A program made the translations under genes and the position numbers. A DNA stretch of 44,679 nucleotides. It comes from Micromonospora foliorum (GTDB taxonomy: Bacteria; Actinomycetota; Actinomycetes; Mycobacteriales; Micromonosporaceae). Position 1 is the first letter of the stretch. The number at the start of each line of letters is the position of its first letter. Location of the stretch: NCBI RefSeq assembly GCF_022229015.1, contig NZ_JAKKFF010000583.1, forward strand, positions 1 through 44,679. Reading direction: 5' to 3'. Below, piece after piece: positions 8,077-16,497 of this stretch. The notes under the pieces are model-generated. The model did not search any database. It saw only the letters and a program-made list of their open reading frames with translations, and was not told the DNA's origin.

Positions 8077-9525
8077 TTGCCTCTTCATCTGGCCCCGCAA
8101 ATAGATCCGACGCTGCGGTCGGCGCTCGACGAAACCGTCCTGATGACACAATTAGCCGACGCGTTGGGGTCTCCACTCGGCGTGATTCTGCCACAGCAAT
8201 TGGCGGACAACGTCGCCGCATTCCGATCGGTCTTTTCCGGCCACCGACTATCCGGTCAGATCTATTACGCGCACAAGGCCAACCGATCCAGTGCCCTGGT
8301 GCGCGAACTCGCCGCCACCGACGCGGGCATCGACGTGGCGTCGCTCGCCGAGCTGCAGCACGCGCTCGGTGCCGGCTTCGTGCCGCAGCGGATCATGGCG
8401 ACCGGGCCGAAGAACGAGGAGTTCCTCTGGCTGTGCGCCCGCACCGGAGTCACCGTCAGCGCCGATTCGGTCGGCGAGTTGGCGACGCTCGCCGCACTGG
8501 TCACGGATTGGTCGTTGCCGCCCGTACGGGTGATGGCACGACTGTCGGGCTTCACCTCGACAGGCGTGCAGCTCGGCAGTCGCCGCAGCCGCTTCGGGGT
8601 GTCGGCCGCCGCAGTGAGCGAGGTCCTCGACACAATCGCAAAACACGCCGCTGCCCTCGATCTGGTCGGAGTGGCGTTTCACCTCGACACGATCGGGTTG
8701 CCGGAAAAGGCTGTCGCGTTGGAGGGCTGCCTCGGCGCCCTCGACGAGTGCCGTCGACGCGGTCTGCGCCCGTGGTCGGTCGACATCGGCGGTGGGTTCG
8801 GCGTGAACTACCTCGCTGACGGCACGCAGTGGGAGCAGTACACCTCCGCGTTGACCGAGGCAGTGCTCGGCAGACGGGCGCCACTGACCTGGAACGGGCA
8901 CGGCTACGGGTTGCGCGCCGAGGGTGGCCACGTTCGGGGTGCGCTGAACCTGTACCCCGCCCACCGGCCCGTTTCCGGACCCGCGTACCTCGATCGGCTG
9001 CTGCGAACAACGTCCCCAGAGCAGCGCCGCCCACTCGGCACACTGCTGTTGGACAACATGTACGACCTGCACGTCGAGCCGGGTCGGGCGCTGCTCGACC
9101 AGTGCGGTCTGGTCCTGGCCAGCGTTCTGGAGGTACGCGACGAGGCCAACGGTGACACGATCGTGCGCCTGGACTGCAACGCACGCGATGTCAGCCTCGA
9201 GGAACACGGAGTCCTGATGGACCCGGTCGTCGTGCACCGGACGACCCCGGCCGCTCCGGGGCCCGCGGGGGTGTACCTGTTCGGCAACCTTTGTCTCGAA
9301 GCGGATCTCATCACCCGACGCCAGGTCTTCCTGCCGTCGCGGCCCCGCCCCGGCGACCTGCTGGCCTTCGTCAACACCGCCGGCTACCTGATGGACTTCA
9401 GCGCCACGCACGCGCTGCGCCAGCCGATCGGCCGCAAGGTCGCGCTGTACCGCGACGACGGCGCGTGGCGATGGTGCCTCGACGAGCAGTACTGGCCCGT
9501 TCACCATCGTGCGGAGGCACCATGA
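8077..9525 (+). CDS. Fold-type III PLP-dependent decarboxylase (Y4yA-like)
   Basis: I chose TTG 8077 because GAGGAG sits 5 bases upstream; in-frame GTG codons at 8035 and 8047 lack such a site. The 482-residue product has an alanine-racemase-like PLP barrel followed by the beta domain of ornithine/diaminopimelate/arginine decarboxylases. The PLP lysine is in YYAHKAN (about K67). The phosphate-binding glycines are in DIGGGFG, EPGRAL is present, and a cysteine in GNLCLEADLI matches the family's active-site Cys loop. It overlaps the cysteine-synthase gene by 4 bases. In metallophore pathways a decarboxylase of this fold (SbnH) works with a cysteine-synthase homologue (SbnA). That parallel suggests an amino-acid-derived diamine or chelator, but the substrate is not known. 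Confidence 0.8.
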   Translation: MPLHLAPQIDPTLRSALDETVLMTQLADALGSPLGVILPQQLADNVAAFRSVFSGHRLSGQIYYAHKANRSSALVRELAATDAGIDVASLAELQHALGAGFVPQRIMATGPKNEEFLWLCARTGVTVSADSVGELATLAALVTDWSLPPVRVMARLSGFTSTGVQLGSRRSRFGVSAAAVSEVLDTIAKHAAALDLVGVAFHLDTIGLPEKAVALEGCLGALDECRRRGLRPWSVDIGGGFGVNYLADGTQWEQYTSALTEAVLGRRAPLTWNGHGYGLRAEGGHVRGALNLYPAHRPVSGPAYLDRLLRTTSPEQRRPLGTLLLDNMYDLHVEPGRALLDQCGLVLASVLEVRDEANGDTIVRLDCNARDVSLEEHGVLMDPVVVHRTTPAAPGPAGVYLFGNLCLEADLITRRQVFLPSRPRPGDLLAFVNTAGYLMDFSATHALRQPIGRKVALYRDDGAWRWCLDEQYWPVHHRAEAP

Positions 9526-10841
9526 GGTTCGAGAGCATGACCGATGCCATCGGCAACACCCCACTGGTACGCATCGATTCCGCCGTGCACGGTCTGCGCA
9601 ACATCGACCTGTACGCCAAGATGGAGCTGCTCAACCCGTTCGGCTCGCTGAAGGACCGCGCCGCGTGGAACATGGCCCGACCCCTGCTCGCCCAGGCCGT
9701 TGAGCGCGGTGACACAGTTGTCGAGTTGTCCAGCGGCAACACGGCCAAGGCCCTCGCGGTCATCGCCGGGATGCACGGGCTGACGTTCAAGAGCGTCACC
9801 AACCGCATGAAGGTCGCCGAGATCAAGGACCTGCTGCTGCTGCTCGGCGCGCAGATCGACGAGCTGCCCGGGCAGGCCGAATGCCTCGACCCCACCGACA
9901 CCGACGACCCGCTGACCAGGATGTACCACCGGCTCGCCGGGTCGGGTGGCGGCTACCTGCACACCGACCAGTACTTCAACGAGCTCAACGTCGACGCGCA
10001 CCTGAACGGCACCGGCCCGGAGATCGTGAAGGACCTCGACGGCCGAGCCCCGGACTACTTCATCGCCTGCGTCGGAACGGCCGGCTCCTCTACCGGCGTG
10101 GCGTCCGCGTTGCGCCAGCACAACCCTGACGTGCGCGTCGTCGGGCTGGTGGCGCACAAGTCCGACTTCATCCCGGGGATCCGCACCATCGACGAGGTGC
10201 ACGAGGTCGGCCTCTTCGACCCCGACGTCTACGACACGGTGGAGACGATCACCGCCGACGACGCCATCGATGGTCTGCTGACTCTCGTGCGCCGGTGTGG
10301 CACGCTGGCCGGGCCGACCGGTGGCGGCGCCTACCAGGGCGCCGTACGCCATCTGCGCGCCATCGACGCGCAGCTCACCGAACGCCGCACGGCGGTCTTC
10401 ATCGTCTGTGACCGCGTCGAGAGCTACATGAGCTACCTGCGGGAGCGGCGCCCCGAGCTGTTCGGTCGGCCACCGCGGCGTAACTCCGTCCGCACGGTTA
10501 CCGACGCGGACGTGCGGCAGGCGGTGACCGTGGATGTCGCGGAAGCCGAGCGGTGGATAGCCGAGCGCCGAGGGCTGGTGGTCGACCTGCGCAGTCCGTT
10601 CGCGTACCAGGCGTTGCACATCGACGGCTCGATCAACATCGTCGACGAGCTCTTCGCCGAGTTGCTCCACGGTGGGCTGCCGTTCGGCCGCCGCCAGCCG
10701 GTGCTGCTGGTCTGCCCGGTGGGGGAGAAGTCCGCCCGCTACGCCGCTCTGTTGACCCGGATGGGGCATCCGGACGTACGCTCGCTCGACGGCGGGATCA
10801 TCGCCTGGCGCGACGCCGGCGCCGAGCTGGTGCGCGACTGA
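9522..10841 (+). CDS. Cysteine synthase-like PLP enzyme fused to a rhodanese domain
   Basis: This is a 439-residue fusion. Residues 1 to about 320 are a fold-type II PLP enzyme of the CysK/CBS/SbnA family: GNTPLV, PLP lysine K44 in GSLKDRAAWN, SSGNTAKALA substrate loop and GTAGSSTG phosphate loop. Residues about 330-439 are a rhodanese domain with VVDLRSPFAY and the active-site loop CPVGEKSAR, with Cys398 in place. It starts 4 bases inside the decarboxylase gene and ends one base before the desulfurase gene. The fusion and the neighbour suggest that persulfide sulfur is passed to or from the beta-replacement enzyme. It could instead make 2,3-diaminopropionate-type products, as SbnA does. A plain housekeeping cysteine synthase is unlikely, given the fusion and context. 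Confidence 0.82.
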   Translation: MRFESMTDAIGNTPLVRIDSAVHGLRNIDLYAKMELLNPFGSLKDRAAWNMARPLLAQAVERGDTVVELSSGNTAKALAVIAGMHGLTFKSVTNRMKVAEIKDLLLLLGAQIDELPGQAECLDPTDTDDPLTRMYHRLAGSGGGYLHTDQYFNELNVDAHLNGTGPEIVKDLDGRAPDYFIACVGTAGSSTGVASALRQHNPDVRVVGLVAHKSDFIPGIRTIDEVHEVGLFDPDVYDTVETITADDAIDGLLTLVRRCGTLAGPTGGGAYQGAVRHLRAIDAQLTERRTAVFIVCDRVESYMSYLRERRPELFGRPPRRNSVRTVTDADVRQAVTVDVAEAERWIAERRGLVVDLRSPFAYQALHIDGSINIVDELFAELLHGGLPFGRRQPVLLVCPVGEKSARYAALLTRMGHPDVRSLDGGIIAWRDAGAELVRD

Positions 10842-10842
10842 C

Positions 10843-12033
10843 ATGGATGTTCTCGACGAGCTGCGCCCGTGGCAGGAGACGTTGCGCGGCCAGTTCCCGC
10901 TCATCACCGCCAACCCCGACGTGGCGTACCTGGACAGCGCCGCCACCTCGCAGAAGCCGCAGGCGGTCCTCGACGCCGTCCTGACCTATCTGACGACGGG
11001 CAACGCCAACGCCGCCCGGGGCACCTATCCGTGGGCGAACCGGACCACCACCCGCATCGAGCAGGCCCGCGACCGGCTGCGCCGCTTCCTCGACGATCCG
11101 GCGCCGCAGCGTTCGGGTGTGCATTTCGTCAGCGGCACCACCGAGGGCCTGCGCGCCATCGCCCGCGACTGGCTCGCCCCGCAGCTGCGCGACGGCGACG
11201 AGATCATCGTGCCGTTCGCCGATCACGCCGCCAACAACGAACCCTGGCTGGAAATCGCGCAGATGCTGCGGCACCACGGCATGTCCATCAACCTGCGGGC
11301 GATGCCCTACGACGCCGCCCACGACTACGACACCGACCGGCTGGCGGCGATGATCAATGATCGGACGCGCCTGATCGCCGCGACCCACGTGCACCACGTC
11401 TACGGCAACGACATGAACGTGCACCGGCTGCGCGCGGCTGCCGGACCGACCGTCCCGATCTGTCTCGACGCCGCGCAGGGCGTGGGACACCTGCCGCTGT
11501 CCACCACGGCGACCGACGTCGACTTTGTGGTGTTCTCCGGGCACAAGGCGATGGCGTTGCCGGGCACCGGCGCGATCTGGGCGCGCAACAAGCGCGGTCC
11601 GACCTACGCGCCGACCGGCTGGAACGGCTCACCCAACACCAGTGGCATCATCAGCCTGGTCGCCGCGCTGGACTGGCTCGACGCCGCCGGCCTGGACCGC
11701 GTCGCCCGGTGGAACACCGCGCTGGGCGCGCGGCTCACCGACGGGTTGCGCACGCTGTCCAACGTTGAGGTGCTGGGCTGTCAGAGCAGCCTGGCCGCCG
11801 ACTCCCCGACGCAGCAGCGCCAGGGCATCGTGGCTTTTCGCCACCGTCTGATCGGCTCGAACGACCTCGGGTTCATCCTGGCCGCGCACGGCCTTCTGGT
11901 TCGCGCGGACGGTCACTGTCAGGGTGACCAGGGCGAGAAGACGGCATCCGTACGGGTGAGCACGCACGTCTACAACACCGCCGAGGAGGTGGACCGGCTC
12001 CTGTCGGTCCTGGCGGAGCTCGACCGCGATTGA
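10843..12033 (+). CDS. Class V aminotransferase / SufS-like cysteine desulfurase
   Basis: This 396-residue fold-type I PLP enzyme has YLDSAATSQKP near the N terminus, HVHHVYGN, D-A-A-Q-G-VGHL, PLP lysine K235 in FSGHKAMALPGTG, and Cys359 in RADGHCQGD. The last matches the mobile-loop catalytic cysteine of group II desulfurases (SufS). Length fits SufS (about 400), but no Suf scaffold genes lie nearby, so a dedicated sulfur-mobilising role for this cassette is more likely than Fe-S assembly. It follows the rhodanese fusion by one base. A cysteine-lyase or other beta-elimination activity is possible within the same fold. Confidence 0.82.
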   Translation: MDVLDELRPWQETLRGQFPLITANPDVAYLDSAATSQKPQAVLDAVLTYLTTGNANAARGTYPWANRTTTRIEQARDRLRRFLDDPAPQRSGVHFVSGTTEGLRAIARDWLAPQLRDGDEIIVPFADHAANNEPWLEIAQMLRHHGMSINLRAMPYDAAHDYDTDRLAAMINDRTRLIAATHVHHVYGNDMNVHRLRAAAGPTVPICLDAAQGVGHLPLSTTATDVDFVVFSGHKAMALPGTGAIWARNKRGPTYAPTGWNGSPNTSGIISLVAALDWLDAAGLDRVARWNTALGARLTDGLRTLSNVEVLGCQSSLAADSPTQQRQGIVAFRHRLIGSNDLGFILAAHGLLVRADGHCQGDQGEKTASVRVSTHVYNTAEEVDRLLSVLAELDRD

Positions 12034-12085
12034 CCGACACGCACCGCGATATGCCGGTTCGTCTGCCGCGGATCGCCTACGCTGT

Positions 12086-12100
12086 CGGAAATGGCTTCCG
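12086..12100. promoter_or_regulatory. Palindrome upstream of the methyltransferase gene
   Basis: CGGAA-ATGGC-TTCCG is a perfect 5-bp inverted repeat with 5-base spacing in the 112-base gap before the methyltransferase. It may be an operator. Arms differ from the Zur-like boxes, so no regulator is assigned. Confidence 0.3.
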
Positions 12101-12145
12101 TTATCGTGTGGCCGTCCTGTCCGCGCGCCGTCCCGGAGTGCACCC

Positions 12146-12907
12146 ATGGCAACGACCGCCCGCGCCCCCGGCGCCGTGCTCGACCGCGCGCAAGCCGTCC
12201 GGTGGCGTGAGAGCTGGGCGCAGGTCATGGAAGGATTCGTGCCGCACCTGGCCAGCCTTGAGGACACGCTGTGCCGTGTCGCCGAGGCTGTTCGTGGCCG
12301 GTCGCCCGACCGGGTGCTCGATCTGGGTGGCGGACCAGGGCTGCTCGCCGAGCGGATGGTCCGGCGGTGGACCGATGCCACGATCGCCCTCATGGACATC
12401 GATCCCGTGCTACTCGCGCTGGCGCGCGGCGCCCTGTTGGGCGAGGTGCGGGCGCTGGAGGGCGACCTGTCGACGCCGGGCTGGGTGGACCGCGCGGGCG
12501 GCGGCTATGACCTGGTCACAGTGGTCATGACCCTGCACTACCTGCCCCCGGCTCAGGTGCGCGCGTTCTACGACGACGCCCGCCGTTGCCTGGCTCCCGG
12601 CGGGCTGCTCATCGTCGCTGACCTCATGCCCGACGAGGGCCTTCCATCGCTGATGGGCGCCTTGAACCCCGCCCCGGACGAAGCCGTCGCGGAGCTGGCC
12701 TGGGCGCAGTGGTGGAGCGGCATCGCGGACCTGCAGGTGCTGCGCCCGTTGCTGGCGCAGCGGGCGGCGATCTTCGAGAACCGCCCGCCGGCCGAGTTCA
12801 CCGCTCCGGGCTCCTGGCATGCCGCCGCCGCTCGTGAGGCCGGGTTCGGCGAGGCCGGGATCCTCTGGAGATGTGGCAGGCACGCGGCGCTGGCGGCCGT
12901 GGCCTGA
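12146..12907 (+). CDS. Class I SAM-dependent methyltransferase
   Basis: This 253-residue protein has a Rossmann methyltransferase core. Motif I is VLDLGGGPGLLAERM, an acidic DIDP ends strand 2, EGDLSTPGW follows, then YDLVTVVMTLHYLPP and LAPGGLLIVADLMP. The C-terminal third is a substrate-binding cap I do not recognise. It is separated from the PLP genes by 112 bases and may have its own promoter, but lies in the same direction and before a terminator-like hairpin. It could methylate the product of the PLP cassette; the link is by position only. Confidence 0.78.
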   Translation: MATTARAPGAVLDRAQAVRWRESWAQVMEGFVPHLASLEDTLCRVAEAVRGRSPDRVLDLGGGPGLLAERMVRRWTDATIALMDIDPVLLALARGALLGEVRALEGDLSTPGWVDRAGGGYDLVTVVMTLHYLPPAQVRAFYDDARRCLAPGGLLIVADLMPDEGLPSLMGALNPAPDEAVAELAWAQWWSGIADLQVLRPLLAQRAAIFENRPPAEFTAPGSWHAAAAREAGFGEAGILWRCGRHAALAAVA

Positions 12908-12921
12908 GAGTCGACCGTCCG

Positions 12922-12942
12922 GTCCCCGAGCGCTGCGGGGAC
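12922..12942. terminator. Hairpin after the methyltransferase gene
   Basis: GTCCCCG pairs with CGGGGAC (7 bp, 7-base loop), 15 bases after the stop codon and before the znuA operator. It is a moderate terminator candidate. Confidence 0.5.
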
Positions 12943-12987
12943 GACACATGCACGTGTGGTCATCTCGCTATTAGACGATACTTAGTG

Positions 12988-13004
12988 AAAACGATTACCG
13001 TTCC
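12988..13004. promoter_or_regulatory. Zur-like operator before znuA
   Basis: AAAACGATTACCGTTCC, preceded by TG, shares AACG-N5-CGTT and 13 of 17 bases with the site at 6170-6186. It lies 24 bases before the znuA start, in an AT-rich promoter patch. It is likely bound by a zinc-sensing Fur-family repressor encoded elsewhere. Confidence 0.65.
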
Positions 13005-13028
13005 GGATCTCAGGAATGGAGTGTTTTC

Positions 13029-14018
13029 GTGAAGCATGCACCACGCACGATCATCGCCGCGGCGACCGCCGCCGCGCTCGTTCTCCTTGGCGGTTGTGGC
13101 TCGGGTGACGACGCCGCCGAGGGCGGTAGCAACGCCTCGGCCGGCACCGGGCTCGCCGTGGTCGCCACCACCCCCGAGGTGGCCGACTTCGTCCGCACCA
13201 TCGGCGGCGGCGACGTCACCGTCACACAGCTCATCAAGCCGAACGTGGACCCGCACGACTACGAGCCCACCCCGGCCGACATCCAGGCGATCGGCAAGGC
13301 CGCCATCGTCGTCAAGAACGGTGTCGGCCTCGAGGAGTGGCTCGACCAGACCATCGAGTCGGCCGGATTCAAGGGCACCGTCGTCGACTCCAGCCAGGGC
13401 GTCACCCTGCGCGAGGGCGGCCACGAGGAGGGCGAGGACGGCCACGAGGAGGGCGAGGGCGCGCACGAGGGCGAGGAGCACGACCCGCACATCTGGCACA
13501 ACCCGCTGAACGCCAAGACGATGGTCGCCAACATCGAGAAGGGCCTCGCCGCCGCCGACCCCGCGCACGCTGCCGCCTTCGCCGGCAATCTGAGGAACTA
13601 CACGGCGGAACTCGACAAGCTCGACGCCGACAACGAGGCCGCCTTCGCCCGGATCCCTGCCGACCAGCGCAAGCTCGTGACCAACCACGACGCCTTCGGC
13701 TACTACGTCGACCGGTACAAGCTGCAGTTCGTCGGCTCGGTCATCCCCAGCCTCGACACCTCCGCCGAGCTGAGCGCGAAGCAGCTCAACGACCTCGTCG
13801 CGAAGATCAAGGCGACCGGCACGAAGGCCATCTTCGCGGAGACGTCGCTGCCACCCAAGAGCGCCGAGGCGATCGCCAACCAGGCCAACGTCAAGGTCAT
13901 CGGCGGTGAGGACGCCCTCTACGGCGACAGCATCGGCGCCGAAGGCACCCCCGAGGGCACCTACCTCGGCGCGGAGCGGCACAACACCCAGGTCATCGTC
14001 ACGGCTCTGGGCGGCTGA
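13029..14018 (+). CDS. znuA: Zinc ABC transporter substrate-binding lipoprotein
   Basis: The GTG start follows a GGAG-type ribosome site. The 329-residue lipoprotein has lipobox LLGGC (Cys23). It is a standard ZnuA-type protein without the inserted repeat domain. Metal-ligand motifs are VDPHDYEP, HDPHIWHNP, TNHDAFGYY and the acidic residue in YGDSIG. A His/Glu-rich loop (about 135-155, GHEEGEDGHEEG) precedes DPHIW, a feature typical of zinc-specific family members, where it helps collect zinc. It heads an operon with an ATPase, two permeases and an ArsR regulator. A second high-affinity system beside the anchored-repeat transporter suggests the two serve different metal levels or metal forms. 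Confidence 0.92.
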   Translation: MKHAPRTIIAAATAAALVLLGGCGSGDDAAEGGSNASAGTGLAVVATTPEVADFVRTIGGGDVTVTQLIKPNVDPHDYEPTPADIQAIGKAAIVVKNGVGLEEWLDQTIESAGFKGTVVDSSQGVTLREGGHEEGEDGHEEGEGAHEGEEHDPHIWHNPLNAKTMVANIEKGLAAADPAHAAAFAGNLRNYTAELDKLDADNEAAFARIPADQRKLVTNHDAFGYYVDRYKLQFVGSVIPSLDTSAELSAKQLNDLVAKIKATGTKAIFAETSLPPKSAEAIANQANVKVIGGEDALYGDSIGAEGTPEGTYLGAERHNTQVIVTALGG

Positions 14019-14019
14019 C

Positions 14020-14790
14020 ATGGACGGTGTCGCGGTGGCCGACGCCACCCTCCGCTATGCCCAGGTAAGCGTCGGCTACCACGGCACGCCCGTACTCACC
14101 GACGTCAACCTCGACTTGACCCCCGGGCAGCGCCTGGCCCTGATCGGGCCCAACGGCGCCGGCAAGTCCACGCTGATCAAGTCGATCCTCGGCCTGGTTC
14201 CGGTCCTCGCCGGCACATCCACCGTGCTCGGGCGCACACCGTCGCAGGCCCGAGCCCTCATCGGATACGTTCCGCAGACCGACTCCCTCGACGCCGACTT
14301 CCCCGTGACCGCGGGTCAGGTCGTCATGATGGGTCGCTACCGACGCATCGGTTGGTGGCGTCCCACCCGCAGCGCCGACCGACGCCGCGTCCACGAGGCA
14401 CTCGACCGCCTCGGCCTCGCGGACCACGCGAGGACACACTTCGGTGTCCTCTCCGGTGGCCAACGCCAGCGGGTACTGCTCGCCCGCGCCATCGCCGCCG
14501 AGCCACGGCTGCTGCTCCTCGACGAGCCGTTCAACGGCGTCGACGCGGTGAGCCAGGAAGCCATCCTGTCTGTCCTGCGCGACCTCAGCGCGGTCGGGAC
14601 CACCCTGGTGCTGAGTACCCATGACCTGACGGTCGCGCGTGAGCTCGCCGACACGGTCTGCGTGCTCAACGGCCGGCAGTGGGCGGTCGGCCCGCCCGAT
14701 GAGACGGTGACGGCCGATACGCTGCGCCGCGCGTACGGCGGACACGCCATCGAGTTGAGAGACGGCCGGACAGTGCTGGTAGAACCGTGA
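14020..14790 (+). CDS. Zinc/manganese ABC transporter ATP-binding protein
   Basis: The ATG at 14020 follows the znuA stop by one base; a longer reading upstream would overlap znuA and is not supported. This 256-residue ABC ATPase has Walker A GPNGAGKST, Q-loop VPQTDS, signature LSGGQRQR, Walker B LLLLDEP and switch His in STHDL. It matches the ZnuC/MntB group. The gene overlaps the first permease (GTGA), so translation is coupled. It energises the znuA-dependent importer. Confidence 0.92.
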   Translation: MDGVAVADATLRYAQVSVGYHGTPVLTDVNLDLTPGQRLALIGPNGAGKSTLIKSILGLVPVLAGTSTVLGRTPSQARALIGYVPQTDSLDADFPVTAGQVVMMGRYRRIGWWRPTRSADRRRVHEALDRLGLADHARTHFGVLSGGQRQRVLLARAIAAEPRLLLLDEPFNGVDAVSQEAILSVLRDLSAVGTTLVLSTHDLTVARELADTVCVLNGRQWAVGPPDETVTADTLRRAYGGHAIELRDGRTVLVEP

Positions 14791-15674
14791 TCGAGCCGTT
14801 CACCGTACCGTTCATGGGGCGCGCCCTGGCCGAGCTCGCGCTGCTCGCCCTCATCTGCGGACCGGTAAGTGTCTTCGTCTTCGCCCGCCGCCTGTCGTTC
14901 GTCTCCGACGCGCTGACGCACACCGTGTTTCCCGGCGTCGTCATCGGGTTCCTGGCCGGTGGCATCGAGGGCATCGTCGTCGGGGCGCTTGTCGCCGGCA
15001 TCCTGACCGCGGTGGTGCTGACCCTGTTCAGCCGGGGCGGGGCGCTGTCCGACGATGCCTCCACCGCAGTGGTGCTCACCGCCATGTTCTCGATCGGCGT
15101 GGTGCTCGTGTCGCGGCGCTCCTCGTACACCTCGGATCTGACGTCGTTCCTCTTCGGGCGCATCCTGACGGTGACGCCGCGCCAGATCGCGGAGACCGCT
15201 GTGCTGGCGGTCGTCATCCTCGGGCTGCTGCTGATCAGCGCCCGCGCTCTGATCTTCCGGACCTTCGACCCGGCCGGAGCGGCCGCCGCCGGCTTCCGGA
15301 CCGCCTGGCTCGACCTGCTGCTCAACATCATCGTCGCGCTCGTGGTCGTCGCCGCGGTACGCGCCGTCGGCACCATCCTCGTGGTGGCGTTGCTCATCGT
15401 GCCGGCCGCGACCGCCCGCATGCTCACCACACGCCTGTCGCTGATGGCGATGATCGGCACCGGCCTCACCCTCGTCGCCGCATACGGCGGCCTACTGGCC
15501 AGCTGGACCGCATCGGTCGACTACGGCATCTCCCTGACCTCGGCCTCCGCCGTCGTCCTGCTGCTCGTGCTCGCCTACCTGCTGCTGCTCCCACTGGGCG
15601 CGCTGCGGGCGAGGCGCAACCACGGGCGGATCGCCTCCAACGCAAGGAGATCGCCTCATGAACTGGTGGGATGA
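14787..15674 (+). CDS. Metal ABC transporter permease, first subunit
   Basis: This 295-residue polytopic membrane protein belongs to the ABC-3 (ZnuB/MntC) family. It has LSFVSDALTHTVFPG after the second helix and the conserved GTILVVALLIVPAATARML segment. The GTG start overlaps the ATPase stop by 4 bases. A second permease gene overlaps its 3' end by 17 bases, so the channel is probably a heterodimer as in MntC/MntD-type systems rather than a ZnuB homodimer. Confidence 0.9.
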   Translation: MIEPFTVPFMGRALAELALLALICGPVSVFVFARRLSFVSDALTHTVFPGVVIGFLAGGIEGIVVGALVAGILTAVVLTLFSRGGALSDDASTAVVLTAMFSIGVVLVSRRSSYTSDLTSFLFGRILTVTPRQIAETAVLAVVILGLLLISARALIFRTFDPAGAAAAGFRTAWLDLLLNIIVALVVVAAVRAVGTILVVALLIVPAATARMLTTRLSLMAMIGTGLTLVAAYGGLLASWTASVDYGISLTSASAVVLLLVLAYLLLLPLGALRARRNHGRIASNARRSPHELVG

Positions 15675-16497
15675 CGCGCTGCACCGGGCCACCGCCGAGG
15701 TGCTGCTCGCCGGCGCGCTCGCCGGACTCGTCGGCGTTCACGTCGTACTACGCCGACTGTCCTTCTTCACCATGGCACTGACCCACGCCACGTTTCCCGG
15801 GGTGGTGGCCGCCTCCATCATCGGCGTCAACATCGTCGTCGGCGGCGTGGTGGCGGGCGCGATCGTCGCGCTGGGCGTCGCCGCGCTCAGCCGCCACCGA
15901 AGCCAGAACACGGCGGCGGCGACCGGAGTCATGCTCTCCGGTGGCTTCGCGCTCGGCGCCGGGCTCGTCGCCACCCAGAACGGCTTCAGTCGAGACCTGA
16001 CATCGTTCCTCGTCGGATCGATCCTCACGGTCAGCCCGCAGGACCTCGTGACCACCGCGGTGGCGCTCGTCGTCGTCGCGGCCGTCCTGCTGGCCTGCGC
16101 CCGTCCACTGCGGTACACCGGCTTCGACAGGGTCGGCGCGCAGGCGGCCGGCTTCGCGACCGGTGTCTGGGACGTCGTGCTGCTGCTCGCCATCCAGGTG
16201 GCGGTCGTGACGATCGTCCCGGCGATCGGCACGATCCTCGCCCTCGCCCTCATCGTGGCGCCGGCGGCGGCGGCACGTCAGTGGTCGCACCGGCTGAGCG
16301 TCATCACCGCCCTGGCCGTCACGTTCGGTGCTCTCGGCGGGCTCGGTGGCCTGTACGCGTCGAGCCGCTGGGACGTCGCCGCCGGCGCGAGCATCACCCT
16401 GACCGCCACCGCGGTCCTGGCGCTGTCGACAGTGCTGTCTCGGCTGGTCAGATCCAGGCCCACGGCGGCCGCCCGCCCGCAGGCGCTCGCGGCATGA
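15658..16497 (+). CDS. Metal ABC transporter permease, second subunit
   Basis: This 279-residue permease of the same ABC-3 family has LSFFTMALTHATFPG and GTILALALIVAPAAAARQW. The ATG has a good AAGGAGAT ribosome site inside the preceding gene. Its sequence is clearly diverged from the first permease, which supports two different half-channels. The stop overlaps the ATG of the ArsR-family gene (ATGA), placing the regulator in the same transcript. Confidence 0.9.
   Translation: MNWWDDALHRATAEVLLAGALAGLVGVHVVLRRLSFFTMALTHATFPGVVAASIIGVNIVVGGVVAGAIVALGVAALSRHRSQNTAAATGVMLSGGFALGAGLVATQNGFSRDLTSFLVGSILTVSPQDLVTTAVALVVVAAVLLACARPLRYTGFDRVGAQAAGFATGVWDVVLLLAIQVAVVTIVPAIGTILALALIVAPAAAARQWSHRLSVITALAVTFGALGGLGGLYASSRWDVAAGASITLTATAVLALSTVLSRLVRSRPTAAARPQALAA

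Noticed and set aside
13390..13480. Repetitive GHEEGE-coding stretch as a DNA repeat element
   Set aside because: It is the His/Glu-rich loop expected inside a zinc-specific ZnuA protein.
13906..14019. N-terminal extension of the zinc ATPase into znuA
   Set aside because: The extra 38 residues are low-complexity out-of-frame znuA sequence; the ATG at 14020 gives the normal family length.
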